NCBI GenBank assembly: GCA_041905795.1 | Contig: JAYRKL010000018.1 | Coordinates: 20,354-84,353, forward strand | DNA: 64,000 nt | DNA from: SHVO01 sp041905795 | Lineage (GTDB): Bacteria > Pseudomonadota > Alphaproteobacteria > Rhodospirillales > Rhodospirillaceae | Direction of reading: 5' to 3' | Shown here: one piece after another, positions 43,010 to 51,617 of the stretch | Layout: every line of letters starts with the position of its first letter | Numbering within the stretch: the first letter of the stretch is position 1 | Notes under the pieces: generated by a model | Told to the model about the DNA's origin: nothing | The model's input: the letters and a program-made list of their open reading frames with translations, nothing else | The model's database searches: none | Translations under genes and position numbers: made by a program

Positions 43010-44248
43010 ATGGCCATTTATCTTCCTGTCGAGATCAAACACCGGGAATTGCCGTCCCGGCTCCTGATCGCGGCCCATGCCCTGGCCGCCGGAAAGCCGG
43101 CGATCGTCGGCAATCACTGGTCATTGATGCACAATCTTGCCGCCCTTCCCGCGGGAGCCATCCTTTTCAAGACCTGCAATGCCATCCAGGCGCAACATAT
43201 GGGCAAAGCAAGGGCGGCCGGCCATTTCGTCGCGTCAACCGACGAGGAGGTCCTGGTTTTCAACGAGCCCAATGGATTCGGACTCGCCTTCACGGACGAA
43301 GCCGCCGGGGCCCTGGATGTATTCTTCGCGCAAGGGACCGACCACAGGGACGCTCTCCTCGCCAAATTCCCGAGCCTGACGGTCGAGGTCAGCGGGAATG
43401 TGCGCGTGGATCTGATGCGGGAGCGCCAGGCGGATCCCGACCCCCGCATTGAGAGCCTCAAGCCTTACATTCTCTTCAACACCAACTATGGGACCGTGAA
43501 CAGCGTCTGGGATGACGGCGGCCTGCTGATCGCCGGCGTCTCGCGCGATGCCCAAGCCGACGACCCGGCCAAGGCGATGTTCATGGAAACCGCGCGGTGG
43601 GAGCGCGAAAATCACGACGCCATGCTGCCGCTGCTGGCCTGGGCGGTTCAAAATCTCAAAGGTCTCCGCTTCGTCGTTCGCCCCCACCCCGGCGAAAAAG
43701 CCGATTATTGGCGTCAGGCGGTCAGCGCGCATCCAGCCGCAACGATTATCGAGGACAGCGACCCGCATCCGTGGATTCTGGGCGCGGCGCTGACCGTACA
43801 TACCGGCTGCACCACCGGGCTGGAAGCCGCGCTCATGGGCGCGCCGGTCCTCAATCTGCTGCCGCGCAACAGGCCGCGCATCGGCCAGGTCACCGACAGG
43901 GTCAATGCCGTTGCCAGAACGCCCACCGAAGCCGCCCAGGCGATTGTGCAGTTCCTAGGGAACAACACCGGCCCGATCGCGGTCAAACGCAGTCTGGATG
44001 GACTGTTCCCCGGCGCGCCGAAAGGGCACGCCGCCCGGTTTATCGCCGAACGGCTGGCCGCCGTTCCGGAGAGGGCATGGCGGGGATCGTTCGCCGACAT
44101 CCCGCGAACGCCTCTGCAAATGCGCAAGTTTACCGTTCGAGAGGACGAGCTTCGCGCGGGGCTGCTCACCGCCGCCCGCGTTGCCGGCGCCGCGCCCACC
44201 TGGAAGGTGGAGCAGCTGGGCGACAGCCTTTTTCTCCTGTCGCCCTGA
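43010..44248 (+). CDS. Surface carbohydrate biosynthesis protein (glycosyltransferase-like)
   Basis: 412 residues without signal peptide. The opening IYLPVEIKHRELPSRLLIAA and ILFNTNYGTVNS, RFVVRPHPGEKADYWRQ, and LTVHTGCTTGLEAALMGAPV resemble the surface-carbohydrate-biosynthesis / CDP-glycerol-type transferase group. In these the RPHPGE and HTGCTTGLEA segments form the GT-B donor site. The exact acceptor and donor are unknown. ATG 43010 begins the conserved region; an upstream in-frame extension is not conserved. The leader between 42839 and 43009 has no clear promoter by eye. Confidence 0.75.
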   Translation: MAIYLPVEIKHRELPSRLLIAAHALAAGKPAIVGNHWSLMHNLAALPAGAILFKTCNAIQAQHMGKARAAGHFVASTDEEVLVFNEPNGFGLAFTDEAAGALDVFFAQGTDHRDALLAKFPSLTVEVSGNVRVDLMRERQADPDPRIESLKPYILFNTNYGTVNSVWDDGGLLIAGVSRDAQADDPAKAMFMETARWERENHDAMLPLLAWAVQNLKGLRFVVRPHPGEKADYWRQAVSAHPAATIIEDSDPHPWILGAALTVHTGCTTGLEAALMGAPVLNLLPRNRPRIGQVTDRVNAVARTPTEAAQAIVQFLGNNTGPIAVKRSLDGLFPGAPKGHAARFIAERLAAVPERAWRGSFADIPRTPLQMRKFTVREDELRAGLLTAARVAGAAPTWKVEQLGDSLFLLSP

Positions 44249-44265
44249 AAGCCGCGCCGCCCGCC

Positions 44266-45216
44266 CTACTTCGGAAGCTTCCCCTCAAGTTCCATGTAAA
44301 CCCGGGCCAGCGCGCGTGGGCCCTGCGACGCCGCGAGGGTCATCTCGGCGTAGGGGCCGAGCTTCGCCTGGGCGAAGGCGGGGCAGTTCTTCTCGCTCTC
44401 GCAGGCCTGGCCCGCCGCCTTCAGGCGTTTGGCCTCGGAAATCACCAGCTCGGTCGCCTTCAGGGACTCATTCAGGTCGGCTTTCATCGTCGCCATGTCG
44501 TCGATGAAGCCGTGACCGGCCACATACCAGGACACGTCCATGCCCTGCGCCTTCTTGATCGTAGCCGCCCATTCGGAGGGATAGGCAGTGATCATGGCCG
44601 GGAACACCTGGTGAAGGTAAAGCTCGCTCATGAACAGCACCTTGCTCTCCGGCAGGTAGACCACCAGGTCGCCGCCGGTGTGGCCGCGGCCGATGTTCAG
44701 TATCTGGAGTTCCGTGGTGCCCACCTTGAGCGAGCGTTTGTCGGCGACCGTTTCGGTGGGCAGGACATCGCGCTTGAGGTCGGTCATGGTCTTGAGGGAC
44801 GCGGGCGATGAAATGAACACCGCGCCCGGGAACGCCTGCTTGAGGACGCCGTTGGCGCCGACGTGGTCGACGTGGTCGGACGCGACCACCACGTACTTCA
44901 GCGGCTGCGGGGAAATCTTCTTGAGGCTGTCCACCAGCAGCTTGCCGCGTTCCGGGTCGTCCTGGCCGTCCACCAGCACCATGCCGTCGGTGGTGACCAC
45001 GATCAGGCTGTTGGTGGTGAAGGTGACGCCCGCCGAGGACAGCAGGTCCTCGTAGGCGTAGACGTTGGGAACCAGCTGCTTCCAGCGCGGGAAGTCGGTG
45101 GCCTTGAGACCGCGCTTGGCGATGTCGGCGGTATGCGCCGGTTCCGCGGCCCGCGCCAGCGGCGACGCCAGCAAGGCGCACGACAGCGCCGCAACCATGA
45201 TGTGAAGCTTGCTCAT
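44266..45216 (-). CDS. Exported MBL-fold protein lacking the first zinc histidine
   Basis: A 316-residue protein with a signal peptide (HIMVAALSCALLASPLARA). The MBL domain has NSLIVVTTDGMVLVDGQDDP and then VVVASDHVDHVGANGV. The canonical H-x-H-x-D-H is S-x-H-x-D-H here, so the first zinc-1 ligand is a serine. The next ligand in GRGHTGGDLVV is present, the Asp strand is FMSELYLHQ, and the final His is in VAGHGFID. It may bind one zinc only or have changed chemistry. ATG 45216 is preferred over ATG 45222, which is too close to the GGGGGA site. Confidence 0.85.
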   Translation of the reverse strand: MSKLHIMVAALSCALLASPLARAAEPAHTADIAKRGLKATDFPRWKQLVPNVYAYEDLLSSAGVTFTTNSLIVVTTDGMVLVDGQDDPERGKLLVDSLKKISPQPLKYVVVASDHVDHVGANGVLKQAFPGAVFISSPASLKTMTDLKRDVLPTETVADKRSLKVGTTELQILNIGRGHTGGDLVVYLPESKVLFMSELYLHQVFPAMITAYPSEWAATIKKAQGMDVSWYVAGHGFIDDMATMKADLNESLKATELVISEAKRLKAAGQACESEKNCPAFAQAKLGPYAEMTLAASQGPRALARVYMELEGKLPK

Positions 45217-45268
45217 GCTCATTCCCCCGATGAATACCCTCGACAGGCTCGAACAATGCCCTAAATCG

Positions 45269-45289
45269 CCGCCAAGCGGCGGTTTTTTT
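45269..45289 (+). terminator. Intrinsic terminator upstream of hupE
   Basis: CCGCC (45269-45273) pairs with GGCGG (45278-45282), loop AAGC, followed by seven T residues. It is oriented with the plus strand, although the nearest upstream gene runs the other way. It would insulate hupE from transcription that reads antisense through the MBL gene. Confidence 0.6.
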
Positions 45290-45302
45290 GCCGGGCCCCG
45301 CG

Positions 45303-45331
45303 TTGACAGCGCCCGGAATTCGCCGTCCTAT
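45303..45331 (+). promoter_or_regulatory. Candidate promoter of hupE
   Basis: A perfect -35 TTGACA (45303-45308) is separated by 17 bp from a weak -10, TCCTAT (45326-45331). It lies just after the insulating terminator and 48 bp before the hupE start. Confidence 0.45.
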
Positions 45332-45378
45332 TGGGTACAGGAGTGCGCCGGCATCCTGGCGCCGACGGGGGCTTTGAC

Positions 45379-45921
45379 ATGACGTTTTCTCGCCGCGCCT
45401 GCGCGGTTTTGGCAGGCCTGATGGTTGTTGCCCTGGCCCTTCCGGCCGAAGCCCACCCCGGGCATGGGGCGAGCGGCTGGGCCGCAGGCTTCAGCCATCC
45501 TTTCCAAGGATGGGACCATGTCCTGGTGATGGTCGCGGTCGGCCTGTGGGCGGCCCTGCATGCGGGCCGCGCCCGTTGGCTGATCCCCGCCACGTTCGTC
45601 GCCATCATGGCGGTTGGCGCCGCCGCGGGAGCCTTTGGCGTTGCCGTGCCGGGCGCCGAAACCATGATCCTGATCTCGGTCATCGCCCTCGCCGGCCTCG
45701 TCCTCATGCGTCAGCGCCTGCCGTTGGCCTGGGCCACGGCGGTGGTCGGCCTGTTCGCTTTTTTCCACGGTTTCACGCATGGGCAGGAAATGCCCGATGC
45801 GTCCCAGCTGCGGTCCTTCGGCGCCGGCTTCCTGGCCGCGACCGCGGCCTTGCATGCGCTGGGATACGCCGCCGGCCGGGCCATGTCCGCTGCCGCGCGC
45901 CGCGCCACCGATCAGGCCTGA
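45379..45921 (+). CDS. HupE/UreJ family membrane protein
   Basis: A 180-residue protein with a signal-like first helix (FSRRACAVLAGLMVVALALP) followed by HPGHGASGWAAGFSHPFQGWD and HVLVMVAVGLWAA, the HupE/UreJ signature with metal-binding histidines. A second His-rich motif is FFHGFTHGQEM. About six membrane helices are predicted. HupE/UreJ proteins are nickel or cobalt permeases that usually accompany hydrogenase or urease genes. Neither is in the window, so the metal and purpose are unknown. The downstream propeller gene begins 24 bp after the stop with its own AAGGGGAGGA site, so the two are probably co-transcribed. Confidence 0.88.
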   Translation: MTFSRRACAVLAGLMVVALALPAEAHPGHGASGWAAGFSHPFQGWDHVLVMVAVGLWAALHAGRARWLIPATFVAIMAVGAAAGAFGVAVPGAETMILISVIALAGLVLMRQRLPLAWATAVVGLFAFFHGFTHGQEMPDASQLRSFGAGFLAATAALHALGYAAGRAMSAAARRATDQA

Positions 45922-45945
45922 CATCATTTCAAGGGGAGGAAGATC

Positions 45946-47037
45946 ATGAGGAAACAGTGGAGGCTTTGCCTCGCGGCTTTGGCGATGGCGCTTCCGGCGC
46001 AGGCCCAGGAAGTCACCAAGGGCGGGATGGACGAAACCGGTCCCTATGACGTGGTGGTGGGCTGGTTCAAGCCGGGCGTCGACCGTTGGGACCAGCGCGT
46101 GGTGTCGGTGGTGGCCGACAACCCCAACCGCATCATCATCGGCAGCAACGACCGCTCCCTCACCCTCGCCGGCTATCCGCTGCTCACCGCCGACGGCAAG
46201 GTGATGCAGGAAAAGACCACCGTCCCGACCGACATGAGCCCGGCCAAGATCCAGGTCAATCAGCTCATGATCCTGAACGGCGACGGCAAGATGATCGAGA
46301 ACCTGAGCCAGTGGAACGAACTGATCTCGATCCCCCACAGCCTGGCGTTCGACCCTTACGACAAGGACCGCCATCTGTGGGTGGTCGACCGCACCGGCCA
46401 GCAAATCCTGAAGTTCACCAACGACGTCAAGAAACTGGTGATGAAGGTGGGCGAGAACGGCGTCGCCGGCACCGACCATGGCCATTTCAACGAACCCGCC
46501 GGCATGGCGTTCATGCCCGACGGCTCGTTCTACATCGCCGACGGCTACAAGAACGCCCGCATCGTCAAGTTCGACAAGAACGGCAAATATCAATTGGAAT
46601 GGGGCACCAAGGGTTCGGGCCCGAGCCAGTTCAACCTGGTGCACGCCGTGAGCGTCGACGCCAACCGGCGCGTCTACACCGCCGACCGCGTCAACAACCG
46701 CATCCAGATCTTCGACGAAGCCGGCAAGCTCCTGGACATCTGGCCGAATGTGCGCAGCGCCACGCGCGTGGTCGCCACCCAGGACGGTTCCATCTGGCTG
46801 TCGGCCGCCGGCTACAACCGTTTCGGCAAGTTCGATACCAACGGCAAGCTGCTCTATCACTGGGGCATGCTGGGCGCCGAGCCCGGCCAGATCGACAATC
46901 CGCACCAATGGATGGTCGACCAGGCCGGTAATCTTTATGTGGCGGATTCCAACAACGACCGGGTGCAGAAATTCGTGCCGCGCAAGACCGCCGACCAGTC
47001 CCATGTCATCCCGCAGGAACTGGTGCTGAAGAAATAA
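45946..47037 (+). CDS. Exported NHL-repeat beta-propeller protein
   Basis: A 363-residue protein with a signal peptide (QWRLCLAALAMALPAQA). It has about six NHL repeats of ~45 residues, for example HFNEPAGMAFMPDGSFYIAD, GPSQFNLVHAVSVDANRRVY and IDNPHQWMVDQAGNLYVADS. It resembles the peptidyl-glycine alpha-amidating-lyase-like propeller group, but metal-binding His/Tyr positions cannot be confirmed by eye. The role is unknown. It is followed by a strong bidirectional terminator at 47062-47089. Confidence 0.85.
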   Translation: MRKQWRLCLAALAMALPAQAQEVTKGGMDETGPYDVVVGWFKPGVDRWDQRVVSVVADNPNRIIIGSNDRSLTLAGYPLLTADGKVMQEKTTVPTDMSPAKIQVNQLMILNGDGKMIENLSQWNELISIPHSLAFDPYDKDRHLWVVDRTGQQILKFTNDVKKLVMKVGENGVAGTDHGHFNEPAGMAFMPDGSFYIADGYKNARIVKFDKNGKYQLEWGTKGSGPSQFNLVHAVSVDANRRVYTADRVNNRIQIFDEAGKLLDIWPNVRSATRVVATQDGSIWLSAAGYNRFGKFDTNGKLLYHWGMLGAEPGQIDNPHQWMVDQAGNLYVADSNNDRVQKFVPRKTADQSHVIPQELVLKK

Positions 47038-47061
47038 ATCGCCGCTATAAGTACGGACAAG

Positions 47062-47089
47062 AAAAGGCGGCCAGCGATGGCCGCCTTTT
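47062..47089. terminator. Bidirectional intrinsic terminator
   Basis: A perfect 12-bp stem AAAAGGCGGCCA (47062-47073) pairs with TGGCCGCCTTTT (47078-47089), with a 4-base loop. A T run on the plus strand and a matching A run on the other side let it work in both directions. It ends the hupE - NHL transcript. Confidence 0.85.
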
Positions 47090-47160
47090 CGTTTAACGGG
47101 GCCGCGCCGGGGAACAGGTGCGCCTTGAACAGGCCCCGGCGATCTGCGCTACACTCGATC

Positions 47161-47493
47161 ATGACCAAGATTTATAAAATCCTGCCCCGGGCCGAGTGGC
47201 GCGCGGCGCAAGCTGCCGGGACCTTCACCGGATCGGGCATCGACCTGCGCGACGGCTATATCCACTTCTCCACCGCCGCACAGGCGCGAGAGACCGCGCG
47301 GCTCCATTTCCACGGCAAGCCCGACCTGGTAGTGCTGGAAGTCGACGCCGCCGGCCTGGACCTGGTGTGGGAGCCATCGCGCGGCGGCGCCTTGTTCCCG
47401 CACCTCTACGCTCCCTTGCCGGCCTCGGCGGTCACCGCGGTCATCGACGCGCCGCTCGATACCGGCGGCGTGCCGTCGTTTACGCTGACATAA
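47161..47493 (+). CDS. DUF952 family protein
   Basis: 110 residues that match DUF952: KIYKILPRAEWRAAQAAGTF, then DLRDGYIHFSTAAQARETA and VVLEVDAAGLDLVWEPSRGG. The family is small and cytoplasmic; its fold resembles ADP-ribosyltransferase-like proteins and its function is not known. ATG 47161 has no strong ribosome-binding site. The stop is 19 bp before the second NHL-repeat gene, which has its own GGGGG site, so co-transcription is likely. Confidence 0.87.
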   Translation: MTKIYKILPRAEWRAAQAAGTFTGSGIDLRDGYIHFSTAAQARETARLHFHGKPDLVVLEVDAAGLDLVWEPSRGGALFPHLYAPLPASAVTAVIDAPLDTGGVPSFTLT

Positions 47494-47512
47494 CCGCTAT
47501 CCGGGGGTTCGC

Positions 47513-48976
47513 ATGCGAGCAGCACTGGCGTTGGTTCTGGCGGCGATGACGGTTGCACCGGCCGTGGCCCAGCAATCCGCCGCCGACGCGCTGCGCAAGG
47601 CCGGCGTGATGGAGCGCCTCCGCGGTTACGAGGGCAAAGGCGCGCCGGGATTTGTCCACGACCCCGCCTGGCCGCAGCCGCTGCCGCATCATTGGGTGAT
47701 CGGCGACATCGGCGGCATCGCCGTCGATAAACACGATCATGTCTGGGTGCTGCAGCGCCCGCGCTCGGTCAGTTCCACCGACAGCGGCATGCAGGATGCC
47801 GTCGCCAAGGACGCCAAGGGCAACGCCATCAGCGCGCTCGGTCATCCCCGGCCCAACGGCGCGCTCAACGGCTGTTGCGCGCCGGCGCCCTCGGTGTTGG
47901 AGTTCGACCAGGCCGGCAAACTCTTGCGCGCCTGGGGCGGCCCCGGCGATCCGGGTTTCCTGGAAACCCGGTGCCGCGACAAGGATGGCTGCACATGGCC
48001 GGCGCGCGAGCACGGCATCTATGTGGACGAGAATGACTTCGTTTACCTCGCCGGCAACGGCCAGGAGGTCAACTTCCACGGCCAGTATCCCTGGGCGCCC
48101 AGCTTCGGCAACGATTCCCAGATCCTCAAGTTCAAGGCCGACGGCGCCTTCGTGCTGCAGATCGGCACCGCCGGCGCCAAAGGCCCCGACAGCAACGACA
48201 CCAAGGGGGGCGTGAACGGCACGCCGGAGCCGTTCTGGCCGGCCGACATGGCGGTCGACGCGAAGTCGGGGCTGCTCTACGTCGCCGACGGCTACGGCAA
48301 CCGGCGCGTCCTGATCGTCAACGCCGCCACCGGAAAATACGTCGGGCATTTCGGCGCCTACGGGCAGAACCCGGTGATCGGCGAGAACGACGAGGTGCGC
48401 AGCCGCGCGCCCGGCAGCGACCCCGGCGAAGGCGCCGGCACCTGGCCCGAGGACTACAAGGCGGGGCGGCTGAAACCCAATTTCTTCCGCAGCCCCGTGC
48501 ACTGCGCCAAGCTCGCCAACGACGGCCTGCTCTATGTCTGCGACCGCGGCAACAACCGGGTCCAGATATTCAAGGCGGCGGAGGTCGGCAAGCCATGCAG
48601 CAATCCGCAGGGCGAGACCGGCAAATGCGGTTTCGTCGGCGAGATTCACGTGGCGCCGCAGACCTCCGGCGGCACCTCGGGGACGGTGAACTTCTCAAGC
48701 GACCCCAGGCAGACCTGCATGTACGTGGCCGATCTCGGCAACGATGTGGTCTACGTCATCAACCGGCAGAACCTGACCGAACTCAGCCGCATCGGCGGCA
48801 GCGGACGCCAGGGCGGCATGTTCCACTGGCCGCATATGGTGGCGGTGGATTCCCACGGCAATCTCTATGTCGGTGAAGTGGACGGGGCGGCGCGCGCCCA
48901 GAAATACCTGCGCTACGGCGCGGCCGGCTGCAGTGGCGCCGGCAACGCCACCATCGGCCAGTACACCGTCAACTAA
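47513..48976 (+). CDS. Exported NHL-repeat protein (second propeller)
   Basis: A 487-residue protein with a signal peptide (RAALALVLAAMTVAPAVAQ). NHL blades include GIAVDKHDHVWVLQRPR, GIYVDENDFVYLAG, DMAVDAKSGLLYVADGYGNR and HMVAVDSHGNLYVGEVDG. Several cysteine pairs (NGCCAPAPS, RCRDKDGCTW, CSNPQGETGKC) point to disulfides in the periplasm. It is distinct from the 45946 propeller, with longer insertions. It has no catalytic motif that I recognise. Its last 4 bases overlap the stop of a convergent small gene. Confidence 0.85.
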   Translation: MRAALALVLAAMTVAPAVAQQSAADALRKAGVMERLRGYEGKGAPGFVHDPAWPQPLPHHWVIGDIGGIAVDKHDHVWVLQRPRSVSSTDSGMQDAVAKDAKGNAISALGHPRPNGALNGCCAPAPSVLEFDQAGKLLRAWGGPGDPGFLETRCRDKDGCTWPAREHGIYVDENDFVYLAGNGQEVNFHGQYPWAPSFGNDSQILKFKADGAFVLQIGTAGAKGPDSNDTKGGVNGTPEPFWPADMAVDAKSGLLYVADGYGNRRVLIVNAATGKYVGHFGAYGQNPVIGENDEVRSRAPGSDPGEGAGTWPEDYKAGRLKPNFFRSPVHCAKLANDGLLYVCDRGNNRVQIFKAAEVGKPCSNPQGETGKCGFVGEIHVAPQTSGGTSGTVNFSSDPRQTCMYVADLGNDVVYVINRQNLTELSRIGGSGRQGGMFHWPHMVAVDSHGNLYVGEVDGAARAQKYLRYGAAGCSGAGNATIGQYTVN

Positions 48977-49245
48977 CCGCGACCTCCGAGCGTGGCGTTG
49001 AGCGTGTGGACCGAGATCAGCCTGGCGCGGGTTTCGGCGGCGAGCGGTGCAAGCACCTCCTTTTTGCGGCGGCGCAGGGCCGGCGGCTTGGGCGCGCCGG
49101 CCAGCAGGGCGGCGATGCGCTGCGGGTAGGACATGGTCGGCGACAGGGCTTGAGATGGCCCCTCCCGCTCCTCGCGCACTTTCACCGAATCAGGCCGGCT
49201 CATGGTGCTGAGGTCGTAGATCTGGGCCGCGTATTGGATCGCCAT
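48973..49245 (-). CDS. Hypothetical protein, 90 residues
   Basis: 90 residues, basic in the middle (ALRRRKKEVLAPLAAETRAR) and without signal peptide or membrane helix. It has an AGGATGA-type ribosome site about 9 bases before ATG 49245, and its stop overlaps that of the convergent NHL gene by 4 bases. I do not recognise the family. The LexA box at 49451-49465 lies about 205 bp upstream, so it could also be damage-inducible, though the plus-strand gene is the nearer target. Confidence 0.5.
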   Translation of the reverse strand: MAIQYAAQIYDLSTMSRPDSVKVREEREGPSQALSPTMSYPQRIAALLAGAPKPPALRRRKKEVLAPLAAETRARLISVHTLNATLGGRG

Positions 49246-49450
49246 CGCAGGTCATCCTGAAGGAGTGCCGACCGCGCCCGGCAGGGGGCGGTATCGATGC
49301 GGCCCAGATAGGCGCGGCCTCGCAGCCGCGCAGGACCGGGCGTCCGCACAGTTCACACGGGTGATCCGCGACAAACGCATGCCCTGGAAATGGGCCAAAT
49401 ACCCCGGATTTGCCGTGACTCGCGGATGAGGGGCATATAAAACTATAAAA

Positions 49451-49465
49451 GAACAAAACGAGAAC
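49451..49465 (+). promoter_or_regulatory. LexA (SOS) box, alphaproteobacterial type
   Basis: GAACAAAACGAGAAC is an exact GAAC-N7-GAAC direct repeat, the complement of the alphaproteobacterial LexA consensus GTTC-N7-GTTC; flanking A-rich bases also fit. It lies 20 bp before the start of the 2H phosphoesterase gene and just downstream of an AT-rich TATAAAA element (49432-49450 region) that could be the -10 box. LexA binding there would block transcription until DNA damage. Confidence 0.75.
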
Positions 49466-49484
49466 ATTTGACGAGGACTCCCTC

Positions 49485-50174
49485 ATGGCATTCCGCACCC
49501 GCACCGCCGGCGGGAAACCCACCCCGAGACCCAGGCCGCCCGCGCAGTCTCAGTTGCCGCTGTTCGGCCTGCCGCCGGAGCGCCCGCTCATGTGCAACCT
49601 GTTCTTCGCCGTCGCGCCCGACGCCGCGGCTCGAACGCAGTGCGCGCGCGTTCTGCAAAGCCTGCGCGCCGGGCGGATCGCCGTCGGCAAGCCGCTCGAA
49701 GCGGAACGCCTTCACGTCAGCCTGTGCAGCATCGGCGGCTTCTTCGACCAGATCCCGCGCGAACATCTTCCGACCGCCTGCGCCGCCGCCGCGACCGTGC
49801 GGATGGAGCCGTTCACGGTGACCTTCGACCTGCTGCACAGCACCACAGGACACATGCTGCTGCGCCCCTCGGATGGCGCGGCGGCGTTGCATCTGTTGCA
49901 CGAGAAACTGACCGAAGCGCTGGTCCGCGCGGGCATGCGCCGGTGGCTGGCCTGGAATTTCAACCCGCATGTGACGCTCAGCTACGGCGCCTGCGCGGTC
50001 CATGAGCGCGCCGTCGAACCCGTCAGCTGGACCGTGCGCGACTTCGGGCTGATCGAGAGCCTGTATGGCCGGCACCGGCATATCGAACGCGGCCGGTGGA
50101 TGCTGGAGTCGGGCGATCCGCCTATAGCGCCGCGTCGTCGACCGGCCGATGCCGGTCGAGACGCCGCATGGTGA
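49485..50174 (+). CDS. 2'-5' RNA ligase (LigT)-like 2H phosphoesterase, probably SOS-controlled
   Basis: 229 residues. After a ~35-residue basic, proline-rich N-terminus (ending QLPLFGLPPERP), the 2H phosphoesterase domain has two H-x-[S/T] motifs, HVSLCS and HVTLSYG, that form the active site. The LigT/ThpR family hydrolyses or ligates 2',3'-cyclic and 2',5'-linked RNA ends. The preceding LexA box suggests induction by DNA damage, which is not a usual feature I know for this family. The protein ends about 45 bp before the convergent MFS gene's stop. Confidence 0.85.
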   Translation: MAFRTRTAGGKPTPRPRPPAQSQLPLFGLPPERPLMCNLFFAVAPDAAARTQCARVLQSLRAGRIAVGKPLEAERLHVSLCSIGGFFDQIPREHLPTACAAAATVRMEPFTVTFDLLHSTTGHMLLRPSDGAAALHLLHEKLTEALVRAGMRRWLAWNFNPHVTLSYGACAVHERAVEPVSWTVRDFGLIESLYGRHRHIERGRWMLESGDPPIAPRRRPADAGRDAAW

Positions 50175-50213
50175 GGCCGCATGCGAGATGCGTGACGAAT
50201 GTCGGCCGTTGCC

Positions 50214-51515
50214 TTACGCCGGCGCCTTTGCCGGCGCCATGCGCACCGCAACCGCGAACAGGCAGATGCCGACGACCAGCATGACCGTCGCATACCAGAT
50301 GCCGGCATAGAAATTATGGGTGGCGTCGCGCAGCGCCCCCATGATCAACGGGCTCACGACCGAGGCCAGGATCGCCACGCTCTGGATCGCCGCCATGCCG
50401 AGCGCGCGGTTGCGGTCACCCAGGATCTGCGTGGCCGCCGCCCAGAAGATCGCCATGGCGGCGTAGACGCCGCTGGCGCTCAAGGACAGGCCCGCCAGCT
50501 TGAGACCGGGCAGCGGCATCACCACCACCATGGCCCAGCCCACCGCGGCCATGGCCATCACGGCCATGAGGTGGCCGATGCGTTCCTTGGTGCGGTCGGA
50601 CCGCTTGGTCACCCATTGCATGAAGACCACCGCCACCAGCGGCGGGATCGCGGTGAGGAGGCCGATCACCAGCGGCCGGCTGCCACCCACCAGTTCCTTG
50701 ACGATCTGCGGCGTCCATACCCCCAATGTGCTGGCGCTGGCCAACACGCCGAAATAGGCGAGCGCCATGAGAATCACTTGAGGCCGGACGATCTCTTTCC
50801 AGGCGCTGCTGTGCGACGCGGGGCCGGCGGCGTTCTCCTGGTCGAGGCGCGCCTGCAGCGCTTCCTTCTCCGGGTCCGTCAGCCAGCGCGCTTCGGCGGG
50901 CCGGTTCGGCAGCCACAGGGCGACGCACACGCCCAGGATGATGGCCGGCGCCCCCTCGATCAGGAACAGCCAGCGCCAGCCGGCAACCCCTAAAAAGCCG
51001 TCCATCTCCAGCAATGCGCCCGACACCGGGCCGCCGATCACCAGCGACAGCGGCAGCGAGGCGAGATAGATGGCGTTGGCGCGCGCGCGATGCGCCAGCG
51101 GGAACCACAGGCTGATATAGTACAGCAGTCCCGGCAGCAGGCCGGCTTCGGCCAGGCCCACCAGCGCCCGCAGGAGATAGAGGCTGTAAGGCCCCACCGC
51201 GAACACGGTGGCCATGGAGGCCAGCCCCCAGGTGATCATGATGCGCGCCAGCCAGCGCCGGGCGCCGATGCGCAGCAGCAGCATGTTGCTGGGCACCTCG
51301 AACGCCGCGTACATCATGAACAAGGTGGTGTTGGCGATGCCGAAGGCGGTGGCGGTCAGGCCCAGTTCCTTGTTCATGGACAGGGCGGCGAAGCCGGTGT
51401 TGATGCGGTCGAGATAGGCGACCACATAGATCACCGAACAGGCGATGGCGATGCGTTGGAAGACTTTGCGCACGGCCGAGGTTTCGGCGGCGGAGTCCGT
51501 CGGCGCGGCGGTCAT
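50214..51515 (-). CDS. MFS transporter, anion:cation symporter type
   Basis: A 433-residue 12-helix permease of the ACS (phthalate/tartrate/glucarate) branch: YVVAYLDRINTGFAALSMNK, then LLRALVGLAEAGLLPGLLYY and WRWLFLIEGAPAIILGVCVA. It imports an organic acid with protons; the substrate is unknown. ATG 51515 has a strong GGGGAGG site; the longer in-frame opening is less likely. The upstream region (51516-51740) holds a possible operator. Confidence 0.9.
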   Translation of the reverse strand: MTAAPTDSAAETSAVRKVFQRIAIACSVIYVVAYLDRINTGFAALSMNKELGLTATAFGIANTTLFMMYAAFEVPSNMLLLRIGARRWLARIMITWGLASMATVFAVGPYSLYLLRALVGLAEAGLLPGLLYYISLWFPLAHRARANAIYLASLPLSLVIGGPVSGALLEMDGFLGVAGWRWLFLIEGAPAIILGVCVALWLPNRPAEARWLTDPEKEALQARLDQENAAGPASHSSAWKEIVRPQVILMALAYFGVLASASTLGVWTPQIVKELVGGSRPLVIGLLTAIPPLVAVVFMQWVTKRSDRTKERIGHLMAVMAMAAVGWAMVVVMPLPGLKLAGLSLSASGVYAAMAIFWAAATQILGDRNRALGMAAIQSVAILASVVSPLIMGALRDATHNFYAGIWYATVMLVVGICLFAVAVRMAPAKAPA

Positions 51516-51617
51516 GGGACGCCCCTCCCCAGGCGGTGGCACGGATAAGCCGGCGATACTGGCACAGCTTTAGCCGCGCTCACCAGCCGCAGTGGGCCGG
51601 ACCATGGTGTAAATTGT

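Noticed and set aside
45328..47004. A 558-codon minus-strand frame opposite hupE and the NHL gene
   Set aside because: It covers two supported genes and their gap; no motif.
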